Origin: Candidatus Aenigmatarchaeota archaeon
GTDB lineage: Archaea; Aenigmatarchaeota; Aenigmatarchaeia; QMZP01
Reading direction: 5' to 3'
Assembly: GCA_016202745.1 (NCBI GenBank)
Contig: JACQOB010000017.1
Location: 1 to 14,558 of the forward strand
DNA: 14,558 bases
A program made the translations under genes and the position numbers. A model generated the notes under the pieces. The model saw only the letters and a program-made list of their open reading frames with translations. It ran no database searches and was not told the origin of the DNA. Shown here piece after piece: positions 13,658-14,558 of this stretch; the stretch's first letter is position 1, and each line of letters opens with the position of its first letter.

Positions 13658-14242
13658 TTATTCCAGCCATTTCCACACCCTCAATTTTATGCTGTCCTTG
13701 CTCCAATTATCAATGTCAGTCGCGTCTATTGTGATGTGCGAAGTCGGGTCTCCTTCAAAATTGTCGCCGGCAACTCTTATTCTTATTCCGGCTCTTGATA
13801 TTTGCTCATTATGCGGGATGCAAAGCGTGACAACCTTTTTTTCCATTGCGGTTTCAGCATAGAGGTCAGCGCACAGCCTGAATTTCGGCAAGGAGGAATC
13901 CTGCACTTTCATCAGGGTTATTTTTAACAACTCAGGCTGCTCCCTGGTATCAAAATCATGTGCTCCGTACAACAGGACCACCTCACCCCTTTTCATCCAA
14001 AACTCGCCTGTTGCAGTTTTTATGACAGGGGCAACCCATTTGGCGCCTCTCGTACCCTCCGCTTCATGCATCCAAGAATCTGGAGTCCCAGGCCTCTTGT
14101 CTTTCGACTGGCCCCAGTACCATCCCCTTTTCATGTCCTCGTCAGTGAAATCAGGAACAGAATCTTTTTGTCCAAACATAACAGCCACAACTATTGATAC
14201 GATCACTGAGACCAGAATAATTGGTATTATGCTCTTATCCAT
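13658..14242 (-). CDS. membrane-anchored protein in an AT-rich inserted segment
   Basis: A 194-residue protein I do not recognise. One N-terminal membrane helix (about residues 5-23, IIPIILVSVIVSIVVAVMF) is followed by an external or cytoplasmic domain of about 170 residues. Trp/Gly-rich parts include RGWYWGQS, ending at about residue 47, and an alternating strand-like C-terminal half (ISRAGIRIRVAGDNFEG, HITIDATDIDNWS). Only two Cys are present. Codon use is clearly more AT-rich than in rad50 or topA (one 60-base line counts to 42% against 62%), and the gene lies entirely between the two copies of the rad50 3' end, so recent acquisition is likely. Upstream on the minus strand, GAGTGATC lies about 13 nt before the ATG, a poor ribosome site, and a TATA-like CATATATG is at 14306-14313. 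Function unknown. Confidence 0.75.
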   Translation of the reverse strand: MDKSIIPIILVSVIVSIVVAVMFGQKDSVPDFTDEDMKRGWYWGQSKDKRPGTPDSWMHEAEGTRGAKWVAPVIKTATGEFWMKRGEVVLLYGAHDFDTREQPELLKITLMKVQDSSLPKFRLCADLYAETAMEKKVVTLCIPHNEQISRAGIRIRVAGDNFEGDPTSHITIDATDIDNWSKDSIKLRVWKWLE

Positions 14243-14399
14243 ATTAATTATTCTTGATCACTCAGCCTCTTCATGATCCGTGGTCTTTGAAAGTCTTGAC
14301 AATCTCATATATGTCTTGGTGATTTCAAGTATTAAGATGCGGAAATCTGCTCCATGAAATTATATTGCGGCAATTGAAATATATACCTGTGTGATTCTA
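14243..14399. other. AT-rich gene-free DNA inside the inserted segment
   Basis: I see no gene here. It contains the likely promoter of the minus-strand gene (14306-14313) and a plus-strand TATA-like AAATATATACC (14377-14387) just before the duplicated rad50 end. Confidence 0.4.
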
Positions 14400-14456
14400 T
14401 ACAAGCTCGGCAGGAACAAGGACATCAATGAGCCGACGCGGGTTGAGGGGATGTGA
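14400..14456 (+). pseudogene. duplicated rad50 3' end (right copy of the direct repeat)
   Basis: This 57-base block encodes the same ending as rad50 in the same frame, with five changes: AGG to AAG (Arg/Lys), CTG to CTC (silent), GTC to ATC (Val/Ile), GTG to ATG (Val/Met) and TAA to TGA. All are conservative, so both copies look like products of selection in a working rad50 rather than random decay. Homology does not extend left of it: the preceding bases do not match the rad50 codons before 13388 apart from chance. The body of a second rad50 is absent. It is either the original chromosomal end cut off by an insertion or a remnant from recombination with a relative. Confidence 0.85.
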
Positions 14457-14458
14457 AA

Positions 14459-14468
14459 CTATATAAAT
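14459..14468 (+). promoter_or_regulatory. TATA box before the terminal hairpin
   Basis: CTATATAAAT begins 2 bases after the duplicated rad50 stop and predicts a transcription start near 14490, a few bases before the strong hairpin at 14496. Confidence 0.4.
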
Positions 14469-14485
14469 CCTTGATTCCTCGGTTA

Positions 14486-14558
14486 GCTCGCCTATCCGCC
14501 GGTCACAGACCGGCGGTATTACGGCTCGCCTGTTAATTGGTTAGATACCTGTGCAGTA
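14486..14558 (+). ncRNA. candidate structured RNA, cut by the window end
   Basis: A perfect 8-bp GC-rich hairpin CCGCCGGT / ACCGGCGG (14496-14503, 14509-14516) with a 5-base loop CACAG is flanked by the direct 8-mer GCTCGCCT (14486-14493, 14524-14531) and by two GGTTAG hexamers (14481, 14539). No frame is open. With the TATA box at 14459 it could be a small RNA starting near 14490. I could not fold it as a tRNA, and I do not recognise a known family. Confidence 0.25.

Noticed and set aside
13572..13862. 96-codon plus-strand frame with ATG at 13572
   Set aside because: Most of it is the shadow of the minus-strand membrane protein gene; no promoter at a suitable distance.
13445..14399. Insertion sequence or transposon
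   Set aside because: There is no transposase or integrase frame and no terminal inverted repeats; only the direct rad50-end repeats support insertion.
14481..14558. tRNA gene
   Set aside because: The hairpin loop lacks U33 in a 7-base anticodon loop, and no matching acceptor, D and T arms can be found in the visible bases.

Overview
The window looks like a piece of an archaeal chromosome. The evidence is archaeal-type topoisomerase IA and Rad50, a class III (archaeal pilin-type) signal peptide, heavy use of AGG for Arg and ATA for Ile, and above all promoter layout: almost every first gene of a transcription unit has a TATA-like box centred about 25-29 nt upstream of its start codon, which implies leaderless mRNAs. 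Genes inside operons overlap by ATGA. The compact layout and many small unrecognised proteins would fit a small-genome (e.g. DPANN-like) archaeon, but the lineage cannot be fixed from this window.

Layout. Bases 1-768 hold an AT-richer toxin-antitoxin pair (AbrB-type antitoxin, cut by the window edge, and VapC PIN toxin). Bases 840-1067 hold a small unrecognised gene, convergent with purB (adenylosuccinate lyase, minus strand). A divergent promoter region separates purB from a two-gene operon: an unrecognised 88-residue protein and an HD-domain phosphohydrolase. Bases 3364-4271 (minus) carry two overlapping pilin-like genes. Divergent from them is a large surface protein with Ig-like ectodomains, one membrane anchor and a cytoplasmic coiled coil. 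It is followed by a small anchored PsbP/DcrB-like protein, so 3.4-6.8 kb is a cell-envelope block. Then come topA (topoisomerase IA with two zinc fingers), an unrecognised minus-strand gene, a divergent cytidylate-kinase-like gene, a possible 27-codon leaderless ORF coupled to a small PepSY-like gene, and rad50.

The most notable structure is at the right end. The last 57 bases of rad50 (13388-13444) reappear at 14400-14456 with 52/57 identity and with the reading frame and stop position kept. Between the copies lies about 955 bp of lower-G+C DNA carrying one membrane-anchored protein gene. This resembles an insertion that replaced and duplicated the 3' end of rad50, although no recombinase is visible. 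Just past the second copy is a TATA box and a strong GC hairpin that runs towards the window edge and may be an RNA gene. A second pattern is a 28-nt stem-loop found in three intergenic places, with a compensating base-pair change between copies.

There is no rRNA, confident tRNA, CRISPR array, transposase or integrase in the window.
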